Below are positions 34,449-42,044 of a DNA stretch of 45,175 nucleotides, in pieces. This stretch comes from Butyrivibrio sp. (GTDB lineage Bacteria; Bacillota; Clostridia; Lachnospirales; Lachnospiraceae). The first letter of the stretch is position 1. Every line of letters begins with the position of its first letter. The position numbers were made by a program, and so were the translations under genes. Below the pieces are notes generated by a model. That model was not told the origin of the DNA. It made no database searches and worked only from the letters and a program-made list of their open reading frames with translations. The stretch is from positions 1 through 45,175 of the forward strand of contig JAFUYO010000003.1 of assembly GCA_017470505.1 (NCBI GenBank), in the 5' to 3' direction.

Positions 34449-35312
34449 ATGGAACTCAGGACAGCATGTTCGCCAAAGGACGAGAAGTACTACGACACCA
34501 CAAGGCTTCGCGAGGAATTCCTTATCGATGATCTGTTTAAGCCTGACGAGATCAAGCTCATTTACAGTCACATCGACAGGATCATCACGGGATCTGCGGT
34601 GCCGGTAAAAGAAGAGCTTAAGCTCGTGGCGGGAGACGAGCTCAGAGCGGAATACTTTTTACAGAGAAGGGAAATGGGTGTCATCAATATCGGCGGTGAT
34701 GGCATTATCAAAATAGACGGAAAGAACTACGATGTGGATTACAAGCAGGGCATGTACATCGGAATGGGATCAAAGGACGTATCCTTTGCCAGCAAGGACG
34801 CATCTAAGCCTGCAAAGTTCTACTTAAACAGCGCACCTGCACACAAGACATATCCCACAGTTCTCATTAAGAGAGAGGGTACACCTTCAGATGATGTTGT
34901 CATCATCAAGGACGAGAACAAGAAGGAACTCGGATCACTCGAGCAGGCAAATCACAGAGTCATCAACAAATATATTCTCCCCGGACAGGTAGAGACCTGT
35001 CAGCTGGAGATGGGCATGACAGAGCTTCAGCCCGGATCGGTCTGGAACACAATGCCCTGTCACACACATGACCGCAGAATGGAGGTCTATCTCTACTTTG
35101 ATATTCCCGATGACGCTTTCGTTGTACATCTTATGGGAGAGCCGACAGAGACAAGGCACATAATCATGAGAAATGAGCAGGCAGTCATCAGCCCCAGCTG
35201 GTCAATCCACTCAGGGTGCGGCACACAGGCCTACACCTTCATCTGGGGAATGGTCGGAGAGAATCAGGACTTTGACGACATGGACGACTGTGCTATGCAG
35301 GATCTGAAATAA
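34449..35312 (+). CDS. kduI: 5-keto-4-deoxyuronate isomerase
   Basis: This 287-aa cytosolic enzyme converts 4-deoxy-5-ketouronate from pectin or polyuronate lyases to 2,5-diketo-3-deoxygluconate. It has the family start MELRTACSPKDEKYYDTTRLREEF, a cupin beta-barrel, and the zinc site MPCHTHDRRMEVYLYFD with His-x-His and Glu. The later SPSWSIHSGCGT is also typical. A longer frame starts at 34431, but the GGAGG site (34440-34444) selects the ATG at 34449, which also fits the family start. It is the first gene of the uronate cluster. Confidence 0.95.
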   Translation: MELRTACSPKDEKYYDTTRLREEFLIDDLFKPDEIKLIYSHIDRIITGSAVPVKEELKLVAGDELRAEYFLQRREMGVINIGGDGIIKIDGKNYDVDYKQGMYIGMGSKDVSFASKDASKPAKFYLNSAPAHKTYPTVLIKREGTPSDDVVIIKDENKKELGSLEQANHRVINKYILPGQVETCQLEMGMTELQPGSVWNTMPCHTHDRRMEVYLYFDIPDDAFVVHLMGEPTETRHIIMRNEQAVISPSWSIHSGCGTQAYTFIWGMVGENQDFDDMDDCAMQDLK

Positions 35313-35402
35313 CTGATATTGGAATTCAGATTCATATAACGCTTTGCAATCCGTATACAAGTAACACAAAACATATAACACATTTTTTAGGAGGGTAACA
35401 AA

Positions 35403-36257
35403 ATGGCAGACTTTTTAAAGAACTTTTCACTCGAAGGCAAAGTAGCCTGGATCACAGGCGCTTCCTACGGCCTTGGACTTGCTTATGCAGTAGCATACGC
35501 TGAGTCCGGCGCAAAGATCGTTTTCAACGACATCAACCAGGATCTCGTTGACAGAGGAATGGCTGAGTATGAGAAGCGCGGCATCAAGGCTTTCGGCATG
35601 GTATGTGACGTAACCAAAGAGGATCAGGTAAACGCTTTTGTTGAGGCTGTTGAGAAGAATGTCGGAACAATCGATATCCTCGTAAACAATGCCGGCATCA
35701 TCAAGAGAATCCCTATGGTAGAGATGACAGTTGATGAGTGGAACCAGGTTATAAACGTAGACCTCACAGGTCCTTTCATCTGCTCCAAGGCAGTTCTTCC
35801 TGCAATGATCAAGAAGGGATCAGGCAAGATCATCAACGCATGTTCAATGATGTCAGAGTTTGGCCGTGAGACAGTTTCAGCTTACGCTGCAGCTAAGGGC
35901 GGACTCAAGATGCTCACAAGGAACATCTGCTCTGAGTATGGTCAGTACAACATCCAGTGTAACGCCATCGGACCCGGCTACATCGCTACACCTCAGACAG
36001 CTCCTCTTCGCGAGAAGCAGGCAGACGGATCAATGCATCCTTTCGACAGGTTCATCCGTTCCAAGACACCCGCTCAGAGATGGGGCAAGACAGAGGACCT
36101 CATGGGACTTGCAGTATTCCTTGCATCTCCTGCATCTGATTTCATCAACGGACAGGTTGTTTACATCGATGGCGGTATCTCAGCTTACATCGGACAGGAT
36201 CCTAACAACCTTGATCCCAGCAAGTTCACAGACATCGACGAGAGCCAGGCACAGTAA
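35403..36257 (+). CDS. kduD: SDR dehydrogenase, KduD or gluconate 5-dehydrogenase type
   Basis: This 284-aa short-chain dehydrogenase probably reduces 2,5-diketo-3-deoxygluconate to 2-keto-3-deoxygluconate. The NAD-binding motif is VAWITGASYGLGLAYAVAYA, the NNAGI motif is present, and the catalytic Ser-Tyr-Lys is in NACSMMSEFGRETVSAYAAAKGGL (broken here as Ser, Tyr-x-x-x-Lys). Database naming of close relatives is often gluconate 5-dehydrogenase, and sequence alone does not separate the two. The kduI neighbour favours KduD. AGGAGGG precedes the ATG. It is 90 bp after kduI and has a C-terminal acidic tail of about 20 residues beyond the usual SDR end. Confidence 0.85.
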   Translation: MADFLKNFSLEGKVAWITGASYGLGLAYAVAYAESGAKIVFNDINQDLVDRGMAEYEKRGIKAFGMVCDVTKEDQVNAFVEAVEKNVGTIDILVNNAGIIKRIPMVEMTVDEWNQVINVDLTGPFICSKAVLPAMIKKGSGKIINACSMMSEFGRETVSAYAAAKGGLKMLTRNICSEYGQYNIQCNAIGPGYIATPQTAPLREKQADGSMHPFDRFIRSKTPAQRWGKTEDLMGLAVFLASPASDFINGQVVYIDGGISAYIGQDPNNLDPSKFTDIDESQAQ

Positions 36258-36263
36258 TTTATG

Positions 36264-36332
36264 AAAAAAGTGCAAATAGTCATTCGCCGCGCATGCCTGC
36301 ATGAAAGCGGTGAAATGGCTTTACACTATAAT
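36264..36332 (+). promoter_or_regulatory. eda promoter region with repeated 44-nt element
   Basis: Bases 36264-36307 match 41472-41515 at 32 of 44 positions without gaps (shared AAAAAAGTG, TCATTCGC, CATG, CATGAA). A TATAAT -10 at 36327-36332 lies 20 bases further; the -35 position is occupied by AAAGCGGT (36304-36311), the same core as the kduI cre site. The promoter lacks a TTGACA-like -35, so activation or cre-type control is likely. Confidence 0.6.
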
Positions 36333-36383
36333 AATTTGTGACAAAACCATATATTTTTAAGTGATTAAAAAGAGAGGCAAAAA

Positions 36384-37349
36384 ATGGATAAGATTTGTGA
36401 AGAGCTTTACAGAATCGGTATCGTTCCGGTAATCGCAATTGATGATGCAAAGGACGCTGAGCCCCTTGCAGAGGCGCTCATAAAGGGAGGTCTTCCCGCT
36501 GCTGAGGTTACATTCCGTACCGCAGCTGCTGAGGAGGCTATCAAGATCATCTCCAAGAAGTTCCCTGAGATGGTTGTAGGCGCAGGCACAGTCCTCAACA
36601 AGGACCAGGCTGACAGAGCCAAGGCAGCAGGCGCCAAGTTCATCGTAAGCCCCGGATTCAACAGATCAAACGTTGAGTACATCCAGTCAATCGGTGTTCC
36701 GGTAGTTCCCGGAACAGCTTCACCCGGAGAGGTTGAGCAGGCAATAGAGCTTGGACTTGAGTGTGTTAAGTTCTTCCCTGCAGAGCAGAATGGCGGTATT
36801 GCCAAGATTAAGGCTATGGCAGCTCCTTACACCAAGATGCACTTCATGCCCACAGGCGGCGTAACAAAGGCAAACTTAAACGACTACCTGAGCTTCAACA
36901 AGGTATTCTGCTGCGGCGGAACATGGATGGTTAAAAAGGACCTCATCGCTGCCGGCAAGTTCGATGAGATTGAGGCTATGACAAGAGATGCTGTAAACGC
37001 TATGCTCGGCTTTAAGCTCAAGCACATCGGCATCAATCAGGACAGCCCTGAGGCTGCTGAGGGCGTTGCTGATATGTTCGACAAGTTCTTTGGCTTTACC
37101 AAGAAGGTTGGCAACTCATCAGTATTTGCGGGTTCTTTTGTAGAGGTTATGAAGGCAAAGGGACGCGGAGACTGCGGACATATCGCGATCGGTTGCAACA
37201 ACATTGACAGAGCTGTTTACCACCTTCAGAAGCAGGGCGTTAAGTTCGAAGAGGCTTCTCTTTCATACGATGCTGAGGGACACCTTAAGAACGCATACCT
37301 CGAGGACAACTTCGGCGGATTCAGGGTACACCTTGGAAAGAATGAGTAA
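36384..37349 (+). CDS. eda: KDPG/KHG aldolase fused to a VOC-like domain
   Basis: This 321-aa protein joins two domains. Residues 1-205 are a KDPG/4-hydroxy-2-oxoglutarate aldolase: AAEVTFRT with Glu41 and Arg45, the AGTVL and SPGFN loops, and CVKFFPAE with the Schiff-base Lys129, then MPTGGV. Residues 208-321 resemble the vicinal oxygen chelate/glyoxalase fold: LKHIGINQDSPEA with His214, FVEVMKAKG, GHIAIGCNNID, and FRVHLG at the end. Stand-alone KDPG aldolases are about 200-220 aa, so the extension is a real fusion. The aldolase splits KDPG to pyruvate and glyceraldehyde-3-phosphate; the VOC part could bind the sugar acid or catalyse a further step. It has its own promoter. Confidence 0.9.
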   Translation: MDKICEELYRIGIVPVIAIDDAKDAEPLAEALIKGGLPAAEVTFRTAAAEEAIKIISKKFPEMVVGAGTVLNKDQADRAKAAGAKFIVSPGFNRSNVEYIQSIGVPVVPGTASPGEVEQAIELGLECVKFFPAEQNGGIAKIKAMAAPYTKMHFMPTGGVTKANLNDYLSFNKVFCCGGTWMVKKDLIAAGKFDEIEAMTRDAVNAMLGFKLKHIGINQDSPEAAEGVADMFDKFFGFTKKVGNSSVFAGSFVEVMKAKGRGDCGHIAIGCNNIDRAVYHLQKQGVKFEEASLSYDAEGHLKNAYLEDNFGGFRVHLGKNE

Positions 37350-37448
37350 TCGCCTGGAAGAGAAACTGTTTATCGTCCGGAAAATGAAAACAAACCGTGA
37401 AATAATTAGAAGAGCATAAAAATAATTATACGAAAGGAAAAAAGAACA

Positions 37449-38474
37449 ATGGCAAAAAAGGTTGTTACATTTGGAGAGATCATGCTGCGTCTGCAGCCCG
37501 ATAACTATTTAAGATTTGTACAGGTTGACCATTTCGAGGCTACATTCGGCGGTGGAGAGGCAAACGTATCTGTTTCACTTGCTAACTACGGACTTGATTC
37601 CGTATATGTAACCAAGCTTCCCAAGCATGAGATCGGCCAGGCTGCTGTAAACTCACTCAGAAAGTTCGGCGTTGATACATCCAAGATCGCACGCGGCGGC
37701 GACAGAGTTGGTATCTACTACAACGAGAAGGGCGCATCACAGAGAGGCTCAAAGTGCATCTACGACAGAGCACATTCAGCAATCGCTGAGGCTGTTCCTT
37801 CAGACTTCAACTGGGATGAGATCTTCGATGGAGCTGAGTGGTTCCACTTCACAGGTATCACACCCGCTGTAAGCGATTCACTTGCTGCTATCACACTTGA
37901 GGCCTGCAAGGCTGCAAAGGCAAAGGGCATCACAGTTTCATGTGACCTCAACTACAGAGGAAAGCTCTGGAGCAAGGAGAAGGCAGGCAAGGTTATGGGC
38001 GAGCTCTGCCAGTATGTTGATGTTTGTATCGCCAACGAGGAGGATGCCGGCGACGTATTCGGAATCAAGGCTTCTTCAACAGACGTTACAACAGGTAAGC
38101 TCAACAGAGAGGGCTACATCGAGGTTGCCCGGAAGCTCACAGAGAAGTTTAACTTCAAGAAGGTTGCCATCACCCTTCGTGAGTCACTTTCTGCAAATGA
38201 CAACAACTGGAGCGCTATGCTCTACACAGACGGACAGGCTTACTTCTCCAAGAAGTACGCACTTCGTATTGTTGACCGTGTAGGCGGCGGCGATTCATTC
38301 GGCGGCGGACTTATCTACAGCTGTGTAAATGCTTTTGATCCTCAGCAGACCATCGAGTTCGCTGTTGCAGCATCAGCACTTAAGCACTCCATCGAGGGAG
38401 ATTTCAACCTCGTATCAGTTGACGAAGTTGAGAAGCTCGCAGGCGGAGACGGCTCAGGACGTATCCAGAGATAA
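37449..38474 (+). CDS. kdgK: 2-keto-3-deoxygluconate kinase
   Basis: This 341-aa PfkB/ribokinase-family kinase phosphorylates KDG to KDPG for the aldolase upstream. The start VVTFGEIMLRLQPDNYLRF, the substrate GGGEANVSVSLANYG loop (about 35-50), the SCDLNYRGKLWS strand and the catalytic VDRVGGGDSFGGGL are all present; the last is GGGDSF instead of the more common GAGDSF. It matches bacterial KdgK in length. An AAAGGA site precedes the ATG. It is 99 bp after the aldolase gene and ends in a clear terminator, closing the uronate operon. Confidence 0.93.
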   Translation: MAKKVVTFGEIMLRLQPDNYLRFVQVDHFEATFGGGEANVSVSLANYGLDSVYVTKLPKHEIGQAAVNSLRKFGVDTSKIARGGDRVGIYYNEKGASQRGSKCIYDRAHSAIAEAVPSDFNWDEIFDGAEWFHFTGITPAVSDSLAAITLEACKAAKAKGITVSCDLNYRGKLWSKEKAGKVMGELCQYVDVCIANEEDAGDVFGIKASSTDVTTGKLNREGYIEVARKLTEKFNFKKVAITLRESLSANDNNWSAMLYTDGQAYFSKKYALRIVDRVGGGDSFGGGLIYSCVNAFDPQQTIEFAVAASALKHSIEGDFNLVSVDEVEKLAGGDGSGRIQR

Positions 38475-38495
38475 TTAAAAAATTAAAAAAATATT

Positions 38496-38535
38496 AAAAA
38501 GCGTCATGCTTATTTAACTGCATGGCGCTTTTTTT
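38496..38535 (+). terminator. Terminator after kdgK
   Basis: AAAAAGCGTCATGC (38496-38509) pairs with GCATGGCGCTTTTT (38520-38533) through one G-U pair, around a ten-base loop, followed by more T residues. The distal arm overlaps the promoter of the next gene. Confidence 0.85.
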
Positions 38536-38542
38536 GTATAAT
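38514..38542 (+). promoter_or_regulatory. Promoter for a probably leaderless GGDEF mRNA
   Basis: TTAACT (38514-38519), a 17-bp spacer and TATAAT (38537-38542) make a good promoter embedded in the kdgK terminator. Transcription would begin around 38549-38550, exactly at the ATG at 38550. No ribosome binding site could therefore be on the message. Confidence 0.65.
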
Positions 38543-38549
38543 GAAAGTT

Positions 38550-39698
38550 ATGGAAGTTCAAGGTTGGGTAATACTTAATTTTTATACTGCGCTTTTGCTG
38601 GTCCTTCTTTTTATTTTTGAGACCAAAGCCCCAAGGACAAGTGCCGGAAGACGTTTTAATGAGCTCGATTTCATGACACTTTTACTTGTGGTATGCGAAA
38701 CTATAGGACACATAGGCGAGACTTTTCCCGATAAGTATCTGGTTCTGATGAAGGTGGGATATTATCTTATATATATCCTGGACCCCGTGGACTATGTCTT
38801 TTTTATACTGTACATCAACTGCTGGATCAACGATAAGGCGGGGCTTGATATCAAAAAGAGATTTCTTTTTGTGTACAAGGCGTTTGTGGTTGTCAATTTC
38901 ATTGGAATAACTCTGGATATGGTTCTGGGGCTGAAGCTCTTTTATTACTTTGACGGGCTGAATTACTGCAGGGGACCGCTTTTCTTCGGGAGAGCTGCGA
39001 TACTTCTTGTCTTGTGTGTGATGATGTCGCTCTACACTATTGTGTGCTGGAAGAACATATTTGAGGGGTACAGGTTTGCGGTCTTTGCCCTTCCCACGAT
39101 GGCAACTCTCGGAGCAGCGATCCAGATATTCTTTACCAATATGACCACAACCTATGCGGCCATTTCGATAGGCCTTCTGATACTGTTTTTCTATATTCAG
39201 TCCAAGAACCTGGATGTGGATTATCTGACAGGCGCTCTGAACAGGCGAGGCCTCGATATCAGGATGGAAGAGGCGGTAAAAAATGCCCAGTCATCGGGCA
39301 GGCTCTTTTCCGCGATCATGCTGGACCTGGACCACTTTAAGCAGATAAATGACACCTACGGGCACTCGGAGGGAGATTATGCATTAAAAACAGTGGCAGA
39401 TCTTTTGTTCAAGGTTTTTTCACACAGGTCGGCAATTGGGTGTTTCGGCGGAGATGAGTTCTGTGTCATCACAGACATCGCCTCGGAAGAGGAGCTGGGT
39501 GAGAAGGTCGAGATCATGGACGACGAGCTGGACAAGCTGAACTACTGGACCGAGAAGCCCTACAAGCTTGAAGTCAGCATGGGGCACATGATCTACGACA
39601 GGGAAAAGAACATGAGCGCCAAGGAGTTCCAGATGGCTATCGATGAGCTTATGTACATCCAAAAGCGCAAGCATCATCTTGCGGACAACAGAAGGTGA
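38550..39698 (+). CDS. Seven-helix membrane GGDEF protein
   Basis: This 382-aa protein (starting MEVQGWVILNFYTALL) has about six to seven N-terminal membrane helices (to about 212) of a 7TM sensor type, then a GGDEF domain. LTGALNRRGLDIRM, LDLDHFKQINDTYGHSEGDYAL and GCFGGDEFCV (about 297-306) are the landmarks; the catalytic GGDEF is intact, though the preceding Arg is Cys. Probably a diguanylate cyclase that answers a membrane signal. An ATG at 38541 lies inside the promoter's -10 and cannot be the start. No Shine-Dalgarno site precedes 38550. It is convergent with the serine-hydrolase gene, 34 bp apart. Confidence 0.85.
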   Translation: MEVQGWVILNFYTALLLVLLFIFETKAPRTSAGRRFNELDFMTLLLVVCETIGHIGETFPDKYLVLMKVGYYLIYILDPVDYVFFILYINCWINDKAGLDIKKRFLFVYKAFVVVNFIGITLDMVLGLKLFYYFDGLNYCRGPLFFGRAAILLVLCVMMSLYTIVCWKNIFEGYRFAVFALPTMATLGAAIQIFFTNMTTTYAAISIGLLILFFYIQSKNLDVDYLTGALNRRGLDIRMEEAVKNAQSSGRLFSAIMLDLDHFKQINDTYGHSEGDYALKTVADLLFKVFSHRSAIGCFGGDEFCVITDIASEEELGEKVEIMDDELDKLNYWTEKPYKLEVSMGHMIYDREKNMSAKEFQMAIDELMYIQKRKHHLADNRR

Positions 39699-39732
39699 TC
39701 CGGAAAAGAAAATGCTTCTGGGATATAATTCA

Positions 39733-41400
39733 TTAGGAAAGAAGGCCATGAAGATGACCCTCGAATTCCGAGAAGCAGGTCTCTTCAATCTTGCGCATGA
39801 AGACGGTGACTTCGCCCTCCTCAAAGTATAGCTCAAAGTGAACGGAGCCCACGCACTCACCTATGAGGTGCGCGCGGATGTAGAGGACATTGTCACGGCT
39901 CCACATACCGCCTGCCGTGTAAGGAATATTGTATATCGGAAAGAGCCCTTCGCACATTGCGCCGATCTTAAAGGCAATCGTGTGGAGGGTATTGTTTTGT
40001 CTGAAGGTTAGGCGGCAGGGGGAGTCACCGTGCCTGCTACCACCGGCTGCTTCTGAGGAAGCTTCTTTGTAAGGCTCAGAGGTTACTTTTGAATAAGCAT
40101 CTTTTGGAAGTTCAATAGAGAGTGCCTCAAAGCCCTGCTTGTTGGGATCGAGCTTGTAGGTACCACCGGTAAAGAGAGTGCTGCCGGAAATCACCTGCTC
40201 TGATGTTGTATGCCTTTCCAAGCTTGCCCGGTCTGCAGCTGAATCAGCACTTATGCGCATAATATCCCTGGTAGCGCCCGTGCCTGTATAGGCGTAATTC
40301 TCCGGAAGGCGCGGAGGGAAAATACGAAGTGTGTCCGCATATTCTATAAGGTGCCTGTACGCGTCTGATGGCTGTGAAGGTACCTCTGATGAGCTGACTG
40401 TTTCGTCTCCGGACAAATCCTGTGCACATTCACTTCCAAGGAGATTATCGTAGATCGCATCGTATATTATCTGGTTGCCACCCTGCATACCCTGGGTGTC
40501 GGCTGTCGTCATGACAAGCAGGTCTGCACCCGGAATGCTGATGGCGAGCTGACCACCCATACCGTAGAGCACAAAGCCGCCCTTTTCATTCTGCCAGATC
40601 TGCATCCCGTAGCCCTGCGTCTCGCTGGGAAGAGGCCCTGTCACATAGTTGTCGGAGAGGTTAGATGTCGCTTCTCTGACGAAATCCTCGGGAATGAGCT
40701 GACGAATCTGTCCATCGGAGCAGGTGATCCTGCCGTTATTTGCAAGTATGTACAGAAACTTGAACACGTCCATTGGAGTTGCCATCAGTCCGCTTCCGCC
40801 CATGGATACGCCAAAAGGGTCTTTGACCATGTAGGAGTTTTCGCTGAAGTCGACATGGCAGAGCATTTTCCCTTTCATGTAGGTCAGCATATCCGTTCCG
40901 GAGAGCTTTTCGACCAAGGCGCAGAGAACGTGGGCAGCTGAGGTGTCGTAGTGGAACACAGTTCCCGGCTTGTGAGTAGGCGTAACCTTGAAAAAGCTCT
41001 CAACCCAGTCTGACTTCATGTTGACCTTGTAGGTGGTTGAGGCGTGGCAGGTGCGCATCATAAGCATGTTGCGGATGGTCATCATCCTGATCCACGGGTG
41101 GGTGCTCTCGTCAACATACTCGGGAAAGTATTTGATTATTGGATCATCAAAGTCTATTTTTCCTTCTTCCCGTAAAAGAGCCACGGCTACGGCACTAAAG
41201 CTCTTACTGATCGAGAACATCCTGTGGAGCGTGTCTTCTTTGTAGGGCGCGTAGTATTTCTCAAATACAATCCTGTCGTTCTTCATGATGATGAGCGAGT
41301 GCATTGGTACATTCTTATTATCAAGTGTCCTAAGGACCTTCTCTATATCTGCTGAACATAGGCCTGCTTCTTCGGGCAGAGCTCTTTTAAATGTGAACAT
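39733..41400 (-). CDS. Beta-lactamase-family serine hydrolase with C-terminal domain
   Basis: This 555-aa protein belongs to the class C beta-lactamase/penicillin-binding-protein-like superfamily. The nucleophile is Ser63 in SISK (S-x-x-K with Lys66). The second motif is FHYDTSAAH with Tyr151, and GMGGQLAISI (about 300) replaces the usual K-T-G/H-x-G strand. Residues 1-340 are this domain, and 340-555 are an extra mostly beta region without clear identity. No signal peptide is seen, so it is probably cytosolic and an esterase or peptidase rather than a resistance enzyme. A GGAGGACA site supports the start. It is divergent from the gene at 41554, and the upstream region is shared with that gene's repeat element. 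Confidence 0.85.
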   Translation of the reverse strand: MFTFKRALPEEAGLCSADIEKVLRTLDNKNVPMHSLIIMKNDRIVFEKYYAPYKEDTLHRMFSISKSFSAVAVALLREEGKIDFDDPIIKYFPEYVDESTHPWIRMMTIRNMLMMRTCHASTTYKVNMKSDWVESFFKVTPTHKPGTVFHYDTSAAHVLCALVEKLSGTDMLTYMKGKMLCHVDFSENSYMVKDPFGVSMGGSGLMATPMDVFKFLYILANNGRITCSDGQIRQLIPEDFVREATSNLSDNYVTGPLPSETQGYGMQIWQNEKGGFVLYGMGGQLAISIPGADLLVMTTADTQGMQGGNQIIYDAIYDNLLGSECAQDLSGDETVSSSEVPSQPSDAYRHLIEYADTLRIFPPRLPENYAYTGTGATRDIMRISADSAADRASLERHTTSEQVISGSTLFTGGTYKLDPNKQGFEALSIELPKDAYSKVTSEPYKEASSEAAGGSRHGDSPCRLTFRQNNTLHTIAFKIGAMCEGLFPIYNIPYTAGGMWSRDNVLYIRAHLIGECVGSVHFELYFEEGEVTVFMRKIEETCFSEFEGHLHGLLS

Positions 41401-41471
41401 GTCATTGTCCTCCTGTAATCATTATAATTGAAAGATGCCCGTTGTTGGGGTATAATTTATGATACCGACGC

Positions 41472-41515
41472 AAAAAAGTGTTACAATTCATTCGCTACTC
41501 ATGTCCACATGAATG
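41472..41515 (+). repeat. Second copy of the 44-nt promoter element
   Basis: This stretch matches 36264-36307 at 32 of 44 bases without gaps. It contains CATTC (41489-41493) and GAATG (41511-41515) as an inverted pair and two CATG palindromes between. A weak -10 (TATAAC at 41529-41534) follows it before the gene at 41554. Confidence 0.6.
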
Positions 41516-41553
41516 TATCATTTTGCGATATAACTTTATATGTGAGGTAAACA

Positions 41554-41982
41554 ATGTCATCAATAATCCAGAACAAACAGGTTTTTAATAATGAGGTTCC
41601 TTTCTGCAGGGTCTACAGCATGGACAGCAAGAAGCAGCTCGAGGAGAGGTTTCTTGCACATCGCATCTCGTACTTCATAGAGTGGCAGGAGAAATCGATC
41701 TTCCAGAAGCTATTCGACAGGAACGGCAACAGAATTGTGTGTACCTTCAAGATCAACAAGGGCGATATCACAAAGGCCAAAGAGCTTGCTCAGGGAATTG
41801 AGGGCATCAAGTTCAAGGACTACGGGGAGATCAAGAACACCGAGCGCATCAAGAAGAGAGCGGAGATCCTCAAGGAGGACGGCATCGGAATGGAGGTTCC
41901 CAATAAGCTTCGGTTTGAGAATCCTCCACAGGAGATGGCAGAAGAAAGCAGTGCCGTAATAGCTGAAGAAAAAAGCGAGTGA
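41554..41982 (+). CDS. Unknown 142-aa protein
   Basis: I do not recognise this protein. The N-terminal third (VPFCRVYSMDSKKQLEERFL, then HRISYFIEWQEKS) looks like a small alpha/beta domain, possibly related to the putative signal-transducing DUF2007 fold, but that is only a suggestion. The middle is rich in Lys and Glu, and the C-terminal 30 residues are acidic and probably disordered. There is no signal peptide or membrane helix. A GTGAGG site lies before the ATG. It is monocistronic, with the 44-nt repeat element upstream and a terminator at 41990. Confidence 0.65.
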   Translation: MSSIIQNKQVFNNEVPFCRVYSMDSKKQLEERFLAHRISYFIEWQEKSIFQKLFDRNGNRIVCTFKINKGDITKAKELAQGIEGIKFKDYGEIKNTERIKKRAEILKEDGIGMEVPNKLRFENPPQEMAEESSAVIAEEKSE

Positions 41983-41989
41983 ACTACAG

Positions 41990-42017
41990 GGCAGGGAATT
42001 AACTCCCTGCCTTTTTT
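41990..42017 (+). terminator. Terminator before the RlmD-like gene
   Basis: GGCAGGGA (41990-41997) and TCCCTGCC (42004-42011) form an 8-bp stem around ATTAAC, followed by six T residues. It is a textbook terminator for the gene at 41554. Confidence 0.95.
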
Positions 42018-42044
42018 CCATATAGTAATGAAAGTGAGATAAAA

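Noticed and set aside
39733-41400. Antibiotic-resistance beta-lactamase
   Set aside because: S-x-x-K and Tyr motifs exist, but there is no signal peptide and the K-T-G strand is not conserved; an esterase or peptidase is more likely.
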